Assembly: GCF_004000255.1 (NCBI RefSeq)
Contig: NZ_RCIQ01000011.1
Location: 83,332-147,331, forward strand
Direction: 5' to 3'
Origin: Nioella ostreopsis
GTDB taxonomy: Bacteria > Pseudomonadota > Alphaproteobacteria > Rhodobacterales > Rhodobacteraceae
Length of the DNA: 64,000 nucleotides
The notes under the pieces were generated by a model. The model saw only the letters and a program-made list of their open reading frames with translations. It was not told the DNA's origin and did not search any database. Position 1 is the stretch's first letter. Every line of letters begins with the position of its first letter. A program made the position numbers and the translations under genes. This document shows, in pieces, positions 17,059 to 26,477 of the stretch.

Positions 17059-18360
17059 ATGACCGGATTCACAGGCAAGAGGTGGCAGGTGCCGGACAAC
17101 GCTGCATTGATGACTGAAAGGACCACGGCCAGCGCAATGGCACCCGGCCTGTCGCCCGTTCTGGTGCTGGAAAACAGTCCCGCACAGCGTCGCCTTCTGG
17201 CAACCCTGCTGCGCAAATGGGGACATCCAGTCACGGTCTGCGAAAGCCCCGAACAGGCACTCGACATCCTGTCACGCGACAATGTCCCGATCATCCTGAC
17301 CGATTGGATGATGCCCGGCATGTCCGGCCCGGACTTCTGCCGTGCCTTCCGTCGGATGGACCGGGAAAGCTATGGCTATGTCATCCTGCTGACCTCCAAA
17401 TCCGAGAAGTCTGAAATTGTTCTGGGGCTGGAGGCGGGGGCCGATGATTTCGTCACCAAACCCGTCAATCCCCATGAACTGCGCGCCCGGATCAGGGCGG
17501 GGGAACGGATCGTCGCCATGCAGGGCGAACTGGTCCGCCAGAATCGCAAGATCAGCAGCACGCTGGCGGAACTCCAAACGCTTTACGACGCGCTTGACCG
17601 TGACCTGGTCGAGGCCAAGCGGTTGCAGGAATCGCTGGTGCGTGAAACCTTCCGCCCCATTCAGAACGGGTCCGTCGCGCTGCTGCTGCGGTCCAGCGGC
17701 CATGTGGGCGGTGATCTTGTGGGGTTCTTCCCGATCCCCGGCAACCGGATCGGAATCTTCTCTCTCGATGTGTCGGGCCACGGGGTGACCTCGGCGCTGC
17801 TGGCCGCGCGTATGGCCGGGCTGCTTGGCACTGCCGCGCCGGAACAGAACGTGGCCCTGGTGCAGGCAAGAGGCGGCGATTGGGTCGCCCTGCCACCTGA
17901 TGACGTGGCCCGCAAGCTGAACCAGATGATGTTCGAGGAGGTGGAGACCGATCTTTATTTCACCCTCTGCCTGGCCGATGTGGATCTTGAAACCGGGAGA
18001 ACGCGCATGGTTCAGGCGGGCCATCCGCACCCCGCGATTCTGCGCTCGGGCGGCCAGGTTGACTGGGTCGGCGAAGGTGGGATGCCCATTGGCCTTCTGC
18101 CCGGCGCGCGTTTCGATACGGTTGAGTTTCAGCTGAACCCAGGCGACAGGCTGCTGCTGCATTCTGATGGATTCACCGAATGCTCCAACCCTGCTGGCGG
18201 CTATCTGGGAGAAGACGGGTTGGCAGAGCTTGTGACCCGCCACGCGAACGCCCCCGCAGATCGTTTCCTGCCGAAACTTGTGAAAGAGCTGGAGGCCTAT
18301 TCAAACCGTCCCGATTTCGACGACGACGTGTCAGCGATCTGCCTGAGCTTCACACCCTGA
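17059..18360 (+). CDS. Response regulator with PP2C-type (SpoIIE/RsbU) phosphatase output
   Basis: The product has 433 residues. A receiver domain covers residues about 33-150, with phospho-acceptor Asp in IILTDWMMPGMSG and Lys in DDFVTKPVNP. A coiled linker (residues about 155-195) leads to a SpoIIE/RsbU phosphatase domain with metal-binding Asp in GGDLVGFF, LDVSGHGVTSALLAA, and the late FDDDVSAI. Such proteins dephosphorylate anti-sigma-factor antagonists in partner switching. The same layout is known for RbaY of Rhodobacter capsulatus, which acts on RbaV/RbaW. No antagonist or anti-sigma gene is in this window. An internal ATG at 17110 could be the start. Confidence 0.9.
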   Translation: MTGFTGKRWQVPDNAALMTERTTASAMAPGLSPVLVLENSPAQRRLLATLLRKWGHPVTVCESPEQALDILSRDNVPIILTDWMMPGMSGPDFCRAFRRMDRESYGYVILLTSKSEKSEIVLGLEAGADDFVTKPVNPHELRARIRAGERIVAMQGELVRQNRKISSTLAELQTLYDALDRDLVEAKRLQESLVRETFRPIQNGSVALLLRSSGHVGGDLVGFFPIPGNRIGIFSLDVSGHGVTSALLAARMAGLLGTAAPEQNVALVQARGGDWVALPPDDVARKLNQMMFEEVETDLYFTLCLADVDLETGRTRMVQAGHPHPAILRSGGQVDWVGEGGMPIGLLPGARFDTVEFQLNPGDRLLLHSDGFTECSNPAGGYLGEDGLAELVTRHANAPADRFLPKLVKELEAYSNRPDFDDDVSAICLSFTP

Positions 18361-18799
18361 GTGATGCGCGCAGACGCGACACGAAAAACCGGTCCCCATC
18401 AACGCCCAACATGGTTTCCGCCTCGTCCCATGGCAGGAACACAGGCGTATGATGCGGCTCCGTCGGGTCTGCCAGCCGGGACCCGAGCCGGGCGACATAG
18501 ATCGTGCACAGCTTCTGCGCCCAGATGTCGTAATCCGGCATATAGGTGAAACGGTGAAACATCCCCAACCGACGGGGGGAATGAATGCGATAGCCGGTTT
18601 CCTCAAACACCTCGCGATGCAGCGCCGCCAGGGGCGATTCGCCGGGGTCGATGCCGCCGCCGGGCAGTTGCAGCTCCGCCAGTGGTTTCTCTTGAAACGT
18701 CGCCAGAATCCCATCGCCCGTCAGGATCGCCGCATAGACCCCGCGCCGGGGAATATAGCGGCGGGCCGGGTCGGGTTGCTGGCCAAAACGTCGGTTCAT
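18350..18799 (-). CDS. NUDIX hydrolase
   Basis: The product has 149 residues. A complete Nudix box is present at about residues 46-68: GGGIDPGESPLA and REVFEETGY (Gx5Ex7REUxEExGU). These enzymes split nucleoside diphosphate-linked compounds; the substrate cannot be told. The ATG at 18799 gives the usual length and starts just before RYIPRRGVYAAI. Longer minus-strand frames here are antisense to hslO. The 3' end overlaps the phosphatase gene by 11 bases in convergent orientation. Confidence 0.88.
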   Translation of the reverse strand: MNRRFGQQPDPARRYIPRRGVYAAILTGDGILATFQEKPLAELQLPGGGIDPGESPLAALHREVFEETGYRIHSPRRLGMFHRFTYMPDYDIWAQKLCTIYVARLGSRLADPTEPHHTPVFLPWDEAETMLGVDGDRFFVSRLRASLRV

Positions 18800-18901
18800 G
18801 AAGGCTCTCCGAGCATGCCAAAGACGGCTTATGGGTTGGCAAGGCGGTTGTTCCGCATATATGGGCGCGGTATGCCAGCCCACGTGGCGGAAGGAAAGAC
18901 A

Positions 18902-19906
18902 ATGACCCTCAGCACCAAGATCGCATGGGACGACACCGTCCTGCCGTTTCAGCTCGACCGTTCCGATATTCGCGGGCGGGTCGCCCGGCTGGATGGCACG
19001 ATGGACCAGATCCTGTCGCAGCATAACTACCCGCGCGGGATCGAGGCGATGCTGGCCGAGATGGCGCTGCTGACGGCCCTTATCGGCCAGACGATCAAGC
19101 TGCGCTGGAAGCTGTCCCTGCAGGTGCGCGGCGACGGCCCCCTGCGGATTCTGGCAACCGACATCTATGCCCCCGCAAAAGAGGGCGACAAGGCGCAGAT
19201 CCGCGCCTATGCCTCCTACGATCAGGAACGGTATGTCGAGGGCGCCGACCCGTTCGCGCAGATCGGCAAGGGCTATTTCGCGATCCTGATCGACCAGGGC
19301 CAGGGCAACACCCCCTATCAGGGCATCACACCGATCGCGGGCGGCTCCTTGGCGGCCTGCGCCGAGGCCTATTTCGCCCAGTCCGAACAGCTGCCGACGC
19401 GTTTTTCGCTGTCCTATGGCCACAGCACGGAACCCGGTGGCCGAGGCGGCTGGCGCGCTGGCGGCGTGATGCTGCAACACATGCCCAAGGCCAGCCCCCA
19501 TGCAACCGGCGAGGGCGGTTCCGGCGAGGATGGCCTGTTGGCTGCCACCGACCTGCTGGACGATGACGACAGCGAAAACTGGAACCGCGCGAATATCTTG
19601 CTGGATACCGTCGAAGAGCTGGAGCTTGTGGGCCCCTCCGTCTCTCCCACCGATCTGCTGTTGCGCCTGTTCCATGAGGAAGCGCCCCGGGTCTTCGATG
19701 CGATGCCCGTCTCTTTTGGCTGCACCTGTTCGGAAGCCCGCGTGCGCGAGAGCCTGTCGATCTACTCGGCCAAGGATATCGCCTACATGACCAAGGACGA
19801 TGGCCGCGTGACCGCTGATTGCCAGTTCTGCGGTGCCCACTACGACCTTGACCCGCTGACGCTTGGGTTTCAGGCCGTGAAGAACCCGGATGGGTCCGAT
19901 ATCTGA
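18902..19906 (+). CDS. hslO: Redox-regulated chaperone Hsp33
   Basis: The product has 334 residues. Hsp33 holds unfolding proteins under oxidative stress. The zinc-binding redox switch at the C-terminus is intact: GCTCSEARV followed by CQFCGAHYD (CxC and CxxC). The N-terminal part (HNYPRGIEAMLAEMALLTALI) and LAACAEAYFAQSEQLPT are family segments. ATG at 18902 has GGAAGGAAAG just upstream. It overlaps the next gene by 17 bases, and hslO, the CoA pyrophosphatase and cca form one operon. Confidence 0.95.
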   Translation: MTLSTKIAWDDTVLPFQLDRSDIRGRVARLDGTMDQILSQHNYPRGIEAMLAEMALLTALIGQTIKLRWKLSLQVRGDGPLRILATDIYAPAKEGDKAQIRAYASYDQERYVEGADPFAQIGKGYFAILIDQGQGNTPYQGITPIAGGSLAACAEAYFAQSEQLPTRFSLSYGHSTEPGGRGGWRAGGVMLQHMPKASPHATGEGGSGEDGLLAATDLLDDDDSENWNRANILLDTVEELELVGPSVSPTDLLLRLFHEEAPRVFDAMPVSFGCTCSEARVRESLSIYSAKDIAYMTKDDGRVTADCQFCGAHYDLDPLTLGFQAVKNPDGSDI

Positions 19907-20492
19907 TCTGGCCCGCATAAGCCGCGCGTTGGCCGGGGCTGCCCCGGCCTCGTCGGATTATGACCTGAACCCCGGCATCGTGTTGCCAGAGGGGCGCAAA
20001 CTGAAGCCCGCCGCCGTTCTGATGCCGATCATTGAGACCGACCGGGGGGCGCGGGTGATCCTGACCATGCGCTCGGCGCGGCTGAAACATCACCCCGGCC
20101 AGATCGCCTTTCCCGGCGGGCGCATCGACGATACCGACGCCGATGCCAGGGCCGCCGCGCTGCGCGAAAGCCAGGAGGAGATCGGGCTCGACCCGTCGAA
20201 TGTGGAGATCCTGGGCGAACTGTCCCCCCATGAAACAGTCACCAGCTACACCGTCACCCCCTTCGTTGGCCGCATCCGCGCGCCCTTCACCCCGGTGCCC
20301 GAGGCGGGCGAAGTGGCGGAGGTCTTCTCGGTCCCTCTTCCCTTCCTCCTGAACCCGGCCAGTTTCCGCACCGAACGCCGCCGCTGGCGCGGGGTCTGGC
20401 GATCCTATTATGTCGCCCCCTACGGCCCCTATTACATCTGGGGCGCGACCGCGCGAATGCTGAAAGGGCTGGCCGACCGGGTGACGTCATGA
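19890..20492 (+). CDS. CoA pyrophosphatase (NUDIX, NudL type)
   Basis: The product has 200 residues. Two signatures are joined: the UPF0035 segment LTMRSARLKHHPGQIAFPGG that marks coenzyme A pyrophosphatases, and the Nudix box running from GGRIDDTD to RESQEEIGL at residues about 71-95. It probably splits CoA to phosphopantetheine and adenosine bisphosphate. It starts inside the 3' end of hslO and its TGA overlaps the cca start by 4 bases (ATGA), so coupling within the operon is strong. Confidence 0.9.
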   Translation: MGPISDLARISRALAGAAPASSDYDLNPGIVLPEGRKLKPAAVLMPIIETDRGARVILTMRSARLKHHPGQIAFPGGRIDDTDADARAAALRESQEEIGLDPSNVEILGELSPHETVTSYTVTPFVGRIRAPFTPVPEAGEVAEVFSVPLPFLLNPASFRTERRRWRGVWRSYYVAPYGPYYIWGATARMLKGLADRVTS

Positions 20493-21643
20493 TCCTCGAC
20501 ACCGACTGGCTGCATCACCCCGGCACACAGGCGCTCTGCAAAGCGCTGGAGGCAGAGGGGTTTCACGCGCTCTTCGTCGGGGGCTGTGTCAGGAACGGGC
20601 TGCTTGGCCTGCCCACGGACGATATCGACATTTCCACCGATGCGCGCCCCGAACGAGTGATGCAGATCGCCGAGGCGAACGGGCTGAAGGCGGTGCCCAC
20701 GGGCATCGACCACGGCACTGTGACCGTGATCGCCGATTGCCTGCCGCACGAAGTCACAACTTTCCGCCGAGACGTGGAAACCGATGGCCGCCGCGCGGTG
20801 ATCGCCTTTGCTGACCGGGTGGAGGAAGACGCGATGCGGCGCGATTTCACCATGAACGCGCTTTATGCGGATGCGGGCGGGCGGGTGATCGACCCCCTCG
20901 GCACCGGCGTGGCGGATTTGCGGGCCCGGCGGCTGAGGTTCATTGGCGACCCGCATGACCGCATCCGCGAGGATTACCTGCGCATCCTGCGGTTCTTCCG
21001 CTTTCACGCGCTTTACGCTGACCAGACCGCCGGATTCGATGCCGATGGCCTCGCGGCTTGCGCCGAAATGGCCGATGGCATCGACCGGCTGTCGCGCGAA
21101 CGGATCGGGCACGAGATGCGCAAGCTTCTGCGCGCCGACGATCCCGCCCCGGCCGTCGCCGCCATGGCGCAGGCGGGGATCCTGCGCCATGCCCTGCCGG
21201 GGGCCGATGCGAAACCGCTGCCAATCCTGATCCATGCAGAGGCCGATCTGGGCGTTCCCCCCGACCATTGCCGCCGGCTTGCGGCGATTGGCGGCGACAC
21301 CCCCGGCGACGCGCTGCGCCTGTCCAAAGCCGACGCGCGGCGGGTGCAGCTGCTGCGCGATGCCGTTGGCTCGATGATGGGCGCGGGGGAACTGGGCTTC
21401 CGCGAAGGGGTCGAGACCGCCCGCGACGTGCTGCTCTTGCGCGTGGCCCTGCTGGAGCTGCCGCTCGCCCAATCGGAACTGGAGGCCGCACAGGCCGCTG
21501 ACGGATTGAAACTGCCCGTGACCCCCGCCGACCTGATGGCCATCGGCCTGAAAGGCCCTGCTTTGGGTGACCGACTGAGGGAAATCGAGACGCGCTGGAT
21601 CGCGTCCGGCTTTACCCTCACCCGCGCCGAGCTCTTGCCTTGA
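20489..21643 (+). CDS. cca: CCA tRNA nucleotidyltransferase
   Basis: The product has 384 residues, of the short class II form without an HD domain. It adds or repairs the 3' CCA of tRNAs. Visible motifs are FVGGCVRNGLLGLPTDDIDIST (shown in part: GG and DxD metal site), the EDAMRRDFTMNALY motif and the RIREDYLRILRFFRF segment. It is the last gene of the hslO operon. The LysE gene follows after 52 bases. Confidence 0.95.
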   Translation: MILDTDWLHHPGTQALCKALEAEGFHALFVGGCVRNGLLGLPTDDIDISTDARPERVMQIAEANGLKAVPTGIDHGTVTVIADCLPHEVTTFRRDVETDGRRAVIAFADRVEEDAMRRDFTMNALYADAGGRVIDPLGTGVADLRARRLRFIGDPHDRIREDYLRILRFFRFHALYADQTAGFDADGLAACAEMADGIDRLSRERIGHEMRKLLRADDPAPAVAAMAQAGILRHALPGADAKPLPILIHAEADLGVPPDHCRRLAAIGGDTPGDALRLSKADARRVQLLRDAVGSMMGAGELGFREGVETARDVLLLRVALLELPLAQSELEAAQAADGLKLPVTPADLMAIGLKGPALGDRLREIETRWIASGFTLTRAELLP

Positions 21644-21695
21644 CAGCCCGCGCGCGCTGACGTCCTGTCGCGCGACACCAATCAGGACCAACCCC

Positions 21696-22274
21696 TTGGA
21701 CCCGCTCTACGCTTTCGTCTTCGCCGGGCTTTTCTCTCCCGGACCGAACGTGATTCTTCTCACCGCCTCGGGCGCGCGCTTCGGCTTTCGCGCGACGCTG
21801 CCGCATGTGTTCGGCGTGGCGGTCGGCGTTGGCGTCATCGCGGCGCTGATGGGGCTTGGCATCGGTGCACTGCTCTTGGCGCAGCCCGCATTGACCTTCA
21901 CCCTGAAGCTCATCGCGGCGGGCTGGATCCTGTGGATGGCCTACGCCCTGATGCGGGCGGGCGACCTGTCGGGCGGCAAGGCGGGGGAACGGCCCTTTAC
22001 CTTCTGGCAAGCGGTCCTGTTTCAGTGGGTAAACCCCAAGATCTGGGCCGTGGCCCTGGCTGCCGCGGCGGGCTACGGCATCGGCCTCAGCCCCGCGGGC
22101 GAAGCACAGCGCCTTGCCACCGCATTCTCGGGCATCAACCTATTTGTCTGTTTGTTCTGGAGCTTCGCAGGCTCGCTTCTCGCCCTGCTGCTGACCACCC
22201 CCCGTGCGTGGACGGTGTTCCGACTGTGCATGGCTGCAGCCCTGGCCGCCTCTGCCATCATGGTCTTCCTGTAA
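21696..22274 (+). CDS. LysE/RhtB family amino-acid exporter
   Basis: The product has 192 residues with six hydrophobic segments. The N-terminal signature FSPGPNVILLTASGARFGFRA matches LysE/RhtB translocators (usually xPGPxxxxxxxxGxxxG). They export amino acids such as lysine, threonine or homoserine lactone; the substrate here is unknown. The start is TTG at 21696; no ATG gives the full first segment. It follows cca by 52 bases and may belong to the same transcript. Confidence 0.88.
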   Translation: MDPLYAFVFAGLFSPGPNVILLTASGARFGFRATLPHVFGVAVGVGVIAALMGLGIGALLLAQPALTFTLKLIAAGWILWMAYALMRAGDLSGGKAGERPFTFWQAVLFQWVNPKIWAVALAAAAGYGIGLSPAGEAQRLATAFSGINLFVCLFWSFAGSLLALLLTTPRAWTVFRLCMAAALAASAIMVFL

Positions 22275-22322
22275 CCACCGGGCTATATCTGCCCCCAACA
22301 GGACCATTTCCAGCGACGTTCG

Positions 22323-24167
22323 ATGTTTCGTTTCTTTGAAAACCTGGTCGATCCCTACACGGACTATCCTGAACAGGACAGCCCGCCGAGAAAGCTGTGG
22401 CCTTTCCTGTGGGACTATTCGCAGCCCTTCAAGCGGCTCTTCCTGATCACCGCGATCATGTCGGTCGTCGTGGCGGTGATGGAGATCTGGCTGATTTCCT
22501 ACATGGGCCGCCTTGTTGACCTGCTGACAGGCGCGGACCCGGCGCAGTTCATCGCGGAAAATGGCTGGGAACTTCTGGCTGTGGCGCTGTTCATCCTGTT
22601 CCTGCGCCCCATCCTGCACGGGCTGGACGTAGCGCTGCTGAACAACGGCATCCTTGTCAATTTCGGCACGCTCATCCGCTGGCGGGCGCATCGCCATGTG
22701 CTGCGCCAATCCGTGGGCTGGTTCGAGAACGATTTTGCAGGCCGCATCGCAAACCGCATCATGCAGGCCCCGCCCGCCGCTGGCGATGCCGTCTTTCAGG
22801 TCTTCGACGCGATCACCTTTTCGCTGGCCTATCTGGTCGGCGCGGCCTTTCTGCTGGCCGAGGCCGACCTGCGGCTGGTCATTCCGCTGCTGGTCTGGTT
22901 CGTGCTCTATGGGGTTCTGGTGCGCTGGACGATGAAGCGCGTGGGCCCGGCCTCCAAGGCCAGCTCGGACGCACGGTCCATGACCACCGGTCGCGTCGTC
23001 GATAGCTACACCAACATCCACTCGGTCAAGCTGTTCGCCCATCACGACAGCGAAATCAGCTACGCGAAAGAGGCAATCGAGCACACCCGCCGCACCTTCG
23101 CTGCTGAAATGCGCATCTACACGATGATGGACGTGATGCTGACGGCGCTGAACGGTTTCCTCGTGGTGGCCGTGGTGGGGTGGGCCGTGTGGCTGTGGAT
23201 GCTGGGCACGGCATCGGTGGGCATCGTCGCGGCGGCCACCGCGCTGACCCTGCGCCTGAACGCCATGACCGGCTGGATCATGTGGGCGCTGTCCACCTTC
23301 TTCCGCTCGCTCGGTGTCGTGTCAGAGGGCATGGAAACCATTGCGCAGCCCATCACCCTCACCGATGCGCCGGGCGCGAAACCGCTGACCCTGACGCGTG
23401 GAGAGGTGCGGCTGGACGCGCTGCGCCACCATTACGGGCGTGGTTCCGGCGGGTTGCAGGACGTGACGCTGACCATCCGCCCGGGCGAAAAGGTGGGCTT
23501 GATTGGCCGCTCCGGCGCGGGGAAATCGACCCTCGTCAAGCTGCTGCTCCGCTTCTATGACCCCGAAGGCGGGCAGGTTCTGATCGACGGGCAGGACATC
23601 ACCCAGGTGACGCAGGACAGCCTGCGCAGCCATATCGGCATGGTCCAGCAGGACAGCTCGCTCCTGCACCGATCCGTGCGCGACAACATCCTCTATGGCC
23701 GCCCCGATGCCAGCGAAGCGGACATGTTGCAGGCCGCCCGGCGAGCCGAGGCGCATGAGTTCATCCTCGATCTGGAGGACCCGCAGGGCCGCAAAGGCTA
23801 TGACGCCCATGTGGGTGAACGCGGCGTGAAGCTGTCGGGCGGCCAGCGTCAGCGCGTGTCGCTCGCCCGCGTGATCCTGAAAGACGCGCCCATTCTGGTG
23901 CTGGACGAGGCCACCAGCGCGCTGGACTCGGAGGTTGAGGCCGCCATTCAGGATACGCTTTACGGCGTGATGGAGGGCAAGACCGTGATCGCCATCGCGC
24001 ACCGGTTGTCGACCATCGCCCATATGGATCGGATCGTCGTGCTGGATGATGGCCGCATTGTCGAAAACGGTACACATGCAGAGCTTTTGGCGCAAAACGG
24101 CCTATATGCCGGGTTCTGGGCGCGCCAGTCGGGCGGGTTCATCGGGACAGAGGACGCCGCCGAATGA
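22323..24167 (+). CDS. ABC exporter half-transporter, subunit A
   Basis: The product has 614 residues: six membrane segments in the first 320 residues and an ATPase domain after about residue 350. Walker A is GRSGAGKST, the Q-loop MVQQDSSLLHR, the signature LSGGQRQR and Walker B PILVLDEATSALD. The catalytic Glu after Walker B and the H-loop histidine (AIAHRLST) are intact. It overlaps the next ABC gene by 4 bases, and the two share long identical segments, so they are a duplication and likely form a heterodimer. The substrate is unknown; lipid or drug export is typical. Confidence 0.93.
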   Translation: MFRFFENLVDPYTDYPEQDSPPRKLWPFLWDYSQPFKRLFLITAIMSVVVAVMEIWLISYMGRLVDLLTGADPAQFIAENGWELLAVALFILFLRPILHGLDVALLNNGILVNFGTLIRWRAHRHVLRQSVGWFENDFAGRIANRIMQAPPAAGDAVFQVFDAITFSLAYLVGAAFLLAEADLRLVIPLLVWFVLYGVLVRWTMKRVGPASKASSDARSMTTGRVVDSYTNIHSVKLFAHHDSEISYAKEAIEHTRRTFAAEMRIYTMMDVMLTALNGFLVVAVVGWAVWLWMLGTASVGIVAAATALTLRLNAMTGWIMWALSTFFRSLGVVSEGMETIAQPITLTDAPGAKPLTLTRGEVRLDALRHHYGRGSGGLQDVTLTIRPGEKVGLIGRSGAGKSTLVKLLLRFYDPEGGQVLIDGQDITQVTQDSLRSHIGMVQQDSSLLHRSVRDNILYGRPDASEADMLQAARRAEAHEFILDLEDPQGRKGYDAHVGERGVKLSGGQRQRVSLARVILKDAPILVLDEATSALDSEVEAAIQDTLYGVMEGKTVIAIAHRLSTIAHMDRIVVLDDGRIVENGTHAELLAQNGLYAGFWARQSGGFIGTEDAAE

Positions 24168-26002
24168 TGAACCGCCTCGCCAACCTGATCGACGCCTTCC
24201 GCCCTGCTGATGGCCCGCCGCCGAACCGGCTGCTGGCCTTCTTCAACTGGTGCCTTAAAGGCGCGTGGCCGGTGCTGATCGGCGCGGCGCTGGTGTCGGG
24301 CCTTGCGGGACTGTTCGAGGTCGGCTCCGCCGTGGTTCTGGGCCTTGTCGTCGATGCCGCCAGCACCGCCGACCCCGCCACGATGATCCAGACGCACTGG
24401 CACATCCTGCTGGCCGGGATCGCCTTCTTCCTCATCCTGCGCCCGCTGGCCTTCGCTGCGTCTTCTGCCGCCAGCACGCTCGTGGTTGGCCCCGCCGTCA
24501 ACGTGCTGGTGCTGCAACGGCTGAACCGCCACACGCTTGGCCAGTCGGTCACCTTCTTCGATGACGATTTCGCAGGCCGCATCGCGCAGAAACAGATGCA
24601 GACTGCCAGCGCCGTGACCAATGTGGTGACGGAATTCGTGAACGTCGTGGCCTTCGCGCTGGCGTCCCTGATCGGCTCGCTGCTGTTGCTGGTCACCATC
24701 GACGCGCGCATGGCGCTGGCGCTGTTTGTCTGGCTGATTGCCTATTTCACGACCATCAGCTTTTTCCTGCCCCGCGTGCGCACGCTGTCCAAATCGCGGG
24801 CCGGGGCGCGGGCGGCGGTATCGGGGCAGGTCGTCGACACGATCACCAATATCAAGACCGTCAAGCTTTTCGCCCATCACGCGTTCGAGGACCGCTCGGC
24901 CCTGAACGCGATGGAGAAGTTTCGCCAGAAAGCGATCGGCTTTGGCCGCATCTCGGCCAGTTTCCGGCTGGCCCTGATGACCGTCGCGGGTGCGCTGCCG
25001 GTGATCCTCATTGGCGGCACCGTCTGGCTGTGGACCCACGGCATTGCCAGCACCGGTGACATTGCCGCCACCGGCGCCGTGTCGATCCGAATCGCGCAGA
25101 TGACCGGCTGGGTCAGTTTCGTGCTGATGGCGATCTATTCCAATGTCGGCGAGGTCGAGGATGGGATGAACACGCTCTCGCCTGCCCACACCCTGACCGA
25201 CCGCGACAATGCTTTGGAGGTGGAACGCGCCAAGGGCCACATTCGGTTCGACGATGTCAGCTTCGCCTATGGGCGGCAGACCGGGGGGGTGACGGGCCTG
25301 TCGCTGGACGTGCGACCGGGCGAGAAACTGGGGATCGTCGGCGCGTCGGGCGCGGGCAAATCCACGCTGGTCGCCCTGCTGCTGCGCCTATACGACGCCG
25401 AAGAGGGCCGGGTTCTGCTGGATGAATGCGACGTGCGCGACCTGACACAGGAAAGCCTGCGCCGCCAGATCGCCATGGTCACGCAGGAAACCGCGATGTT
25501 CAACCGCTCGGCCCGCGACAACATCCTCTATGGCCGCCCCGGCGCGACCGAAGAAGAGATGGTGGATGCCGCCAAGCGGGCCGAAGCGCATGAGTTCATT
25601 CTGGGCTTGCAGGACCATATGGGCCGCAAGGGCTATGACGCCTATCTTGGCGAACGCGGCGTCAAACTGTCAGGTGGTCAGCGTCAACGCATCGCGCTGG
25701 CCCGTGCCTTTCTGAAAAACGCCCCGGTGCTGGTACTGGACGAGGCCACAAGCGCGCTCGATTCAGAGGTCGAGGCCGCCATTCAGGACACGCTTGGCGA
25801 GGTGATGGAGGGCAAGACCGTCATCGCCATCGCGCACCGCCTGTCCACCATCGCCCAGATGGACCGGATCATCGTGCTGGATGAAGGCCGTGTCGTGGAA
25901 GAGGGCTCTCATGACGCGCTGCTTGACGCGGGCGGTCTCTATGCGCGCTATTGGAACCGTCAGTCGGGCGGCTTTATCGGGATTCAGGAAGCCGCCGAGT
26001 AA
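24164..26002 (+). CDS. ABC exporter half-transporter, subunit B
   Basis: The product has 612 residues in the same layout as the preceding gene. Walker A is GASGAGKST, the signature LSGGQRQRIALA and Walker B PVLVLDEATSALD, all with intact catalytic Glu and His. The C-terminal parts of the two genes are nearly the same (YDA.LGERGVKLSGG, ARYWNRQSGGFIG), which points to tandem duplication. Because both ATP sites look complete, each could also work as a homodimer. The VOC gene starts 13 bases later. Confidence 0.93.
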   Translation: MMNRLANLIDAFRPADGPPPNRLLAFFNWCLKGAWPVLIGAALVSGLAGLFEVGSAVVLGLVVDAASTADPATMIQTHWHILLAGIAFFLILRPLAFAASSAASTLVVGPAVNVLVLQRLNRHTLGQSVTFFDDDFAGRIAQKQMQTASAVTNVVTEFVNVVAFALASLIGSLLLLVTIDARMALALFVWLIAYFTTISFFLPRVRTLSKSRAGARAAVSGQVVDTITNIKTVKLFAHHAFEDRSALNAMEKFRQKAIGFGRISASFRLALMTVAGALPVILIGGTVWLWTHGIASTGDIAATGAVSIRIAQMTGWVSFVLMAIYSNVGEVEDGMNTLSPAHTLTDRDNALEVERAKGHIRFDDVSFAYGRQTGGVTGLSLDVRPGEKLGIVGASGAGKSTLVALLLRLYDAEEGRVLLDECDVRDLTQESLRRQIAMVTQETAMFNRSARDNILYGRPGATEEEMVDAAKRAEAHEFILGLQDHMGRKGYDAYLGERGVKLSGGQRQRIALARAFLKNAPVLVLDEATSALDSEVEAAIQDTLGEVMEGKTVIAIAHRLSTIAQMDRIIVLDEGRVVEEGSHDALLDAGGLYARYWNRQSGGFIGIQEAAE

Positions 26003-26015
26003 GCGAGGTGTGCCC

Positions 26016-26438
26016 ATGGATCTTGAAACCGTCCCGGCAGAGGACTTCGGCCGCAGCCTGACCGGCATCGGCGTCAACCTGCTGTCCCCAGATGTGCGCG
26101 CGCTGGCGGGCTTCCTGGAAAAGATCTTTGACCTGACCGTTCACCGCCTGTCCGACGATTTCGCCATCATCCGCCACGGGCAGATGATGATGCAGCTTCA
26201 CGCCGACGGCACCTATGGCGCGCATCCACTGCTTGGCCTCGTCCCCGAGACCCCGCCGCGCGGGGCGGGCCTGCAGCTCTACCTCTTCGGGGTTGACCCG
26301 GATACCGCCGTTGCAAAGGCAGAGGCCGCCGGTCACATGGTTCTGGAACAGCCCGCCGACAAACCCCACGGGCTGCGCGAAGGCACGATCCTCAGCCCCG
26401 AGGGCTACGCCTTCAGCCCTGCGATCCCGAAACCATAA
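26016..26438 (+). CDS. VOC (glyoxalase/bleomycin-resistance) family protein
   Basis: The product has 140 residues with one vicinal-oxygen-chelate fold in two beta-alpha-beta-beta-beta halves: GVNLLSPDVRALAGFLEKIFDL and later GAGLQLYLFGVDPDTAVAKAEAAGHMVL. The family includes metal-dependent lyases, dioxygenases and binding proteins, so no reaction can be named. It is 13 bases after the ABC pair and probably in the same operon. The ATG at 26016 is preferred over 25881, which lies inside the ABC gene. Confidence 0.8.
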   Translation: MDLETVPAEDFGRSLTGIGVNLLSPDVRALAGFLEKIFDLTVHRLSDDFAIIRHGQMMMQLHADGTYGAHPLLGLVPETPPRGAGLQLYLFGVDPDTAVAKAEAAGHMVLEQPADKPHGLREGTILSPEGYAFSPAIPKP

Positions 26439-26477
26439 CCGCTTCCCGCCGGGCCGAAACCGCGCTATGCGCTGCCC

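Noticed and set aside
18350..19918. A 522-codon minus-strand frame ending in a Nudix box
   Set aside because: Only the last 149 codons (from ATG 18799) are a real NUDIX gene; the rest is antisense to hslO.
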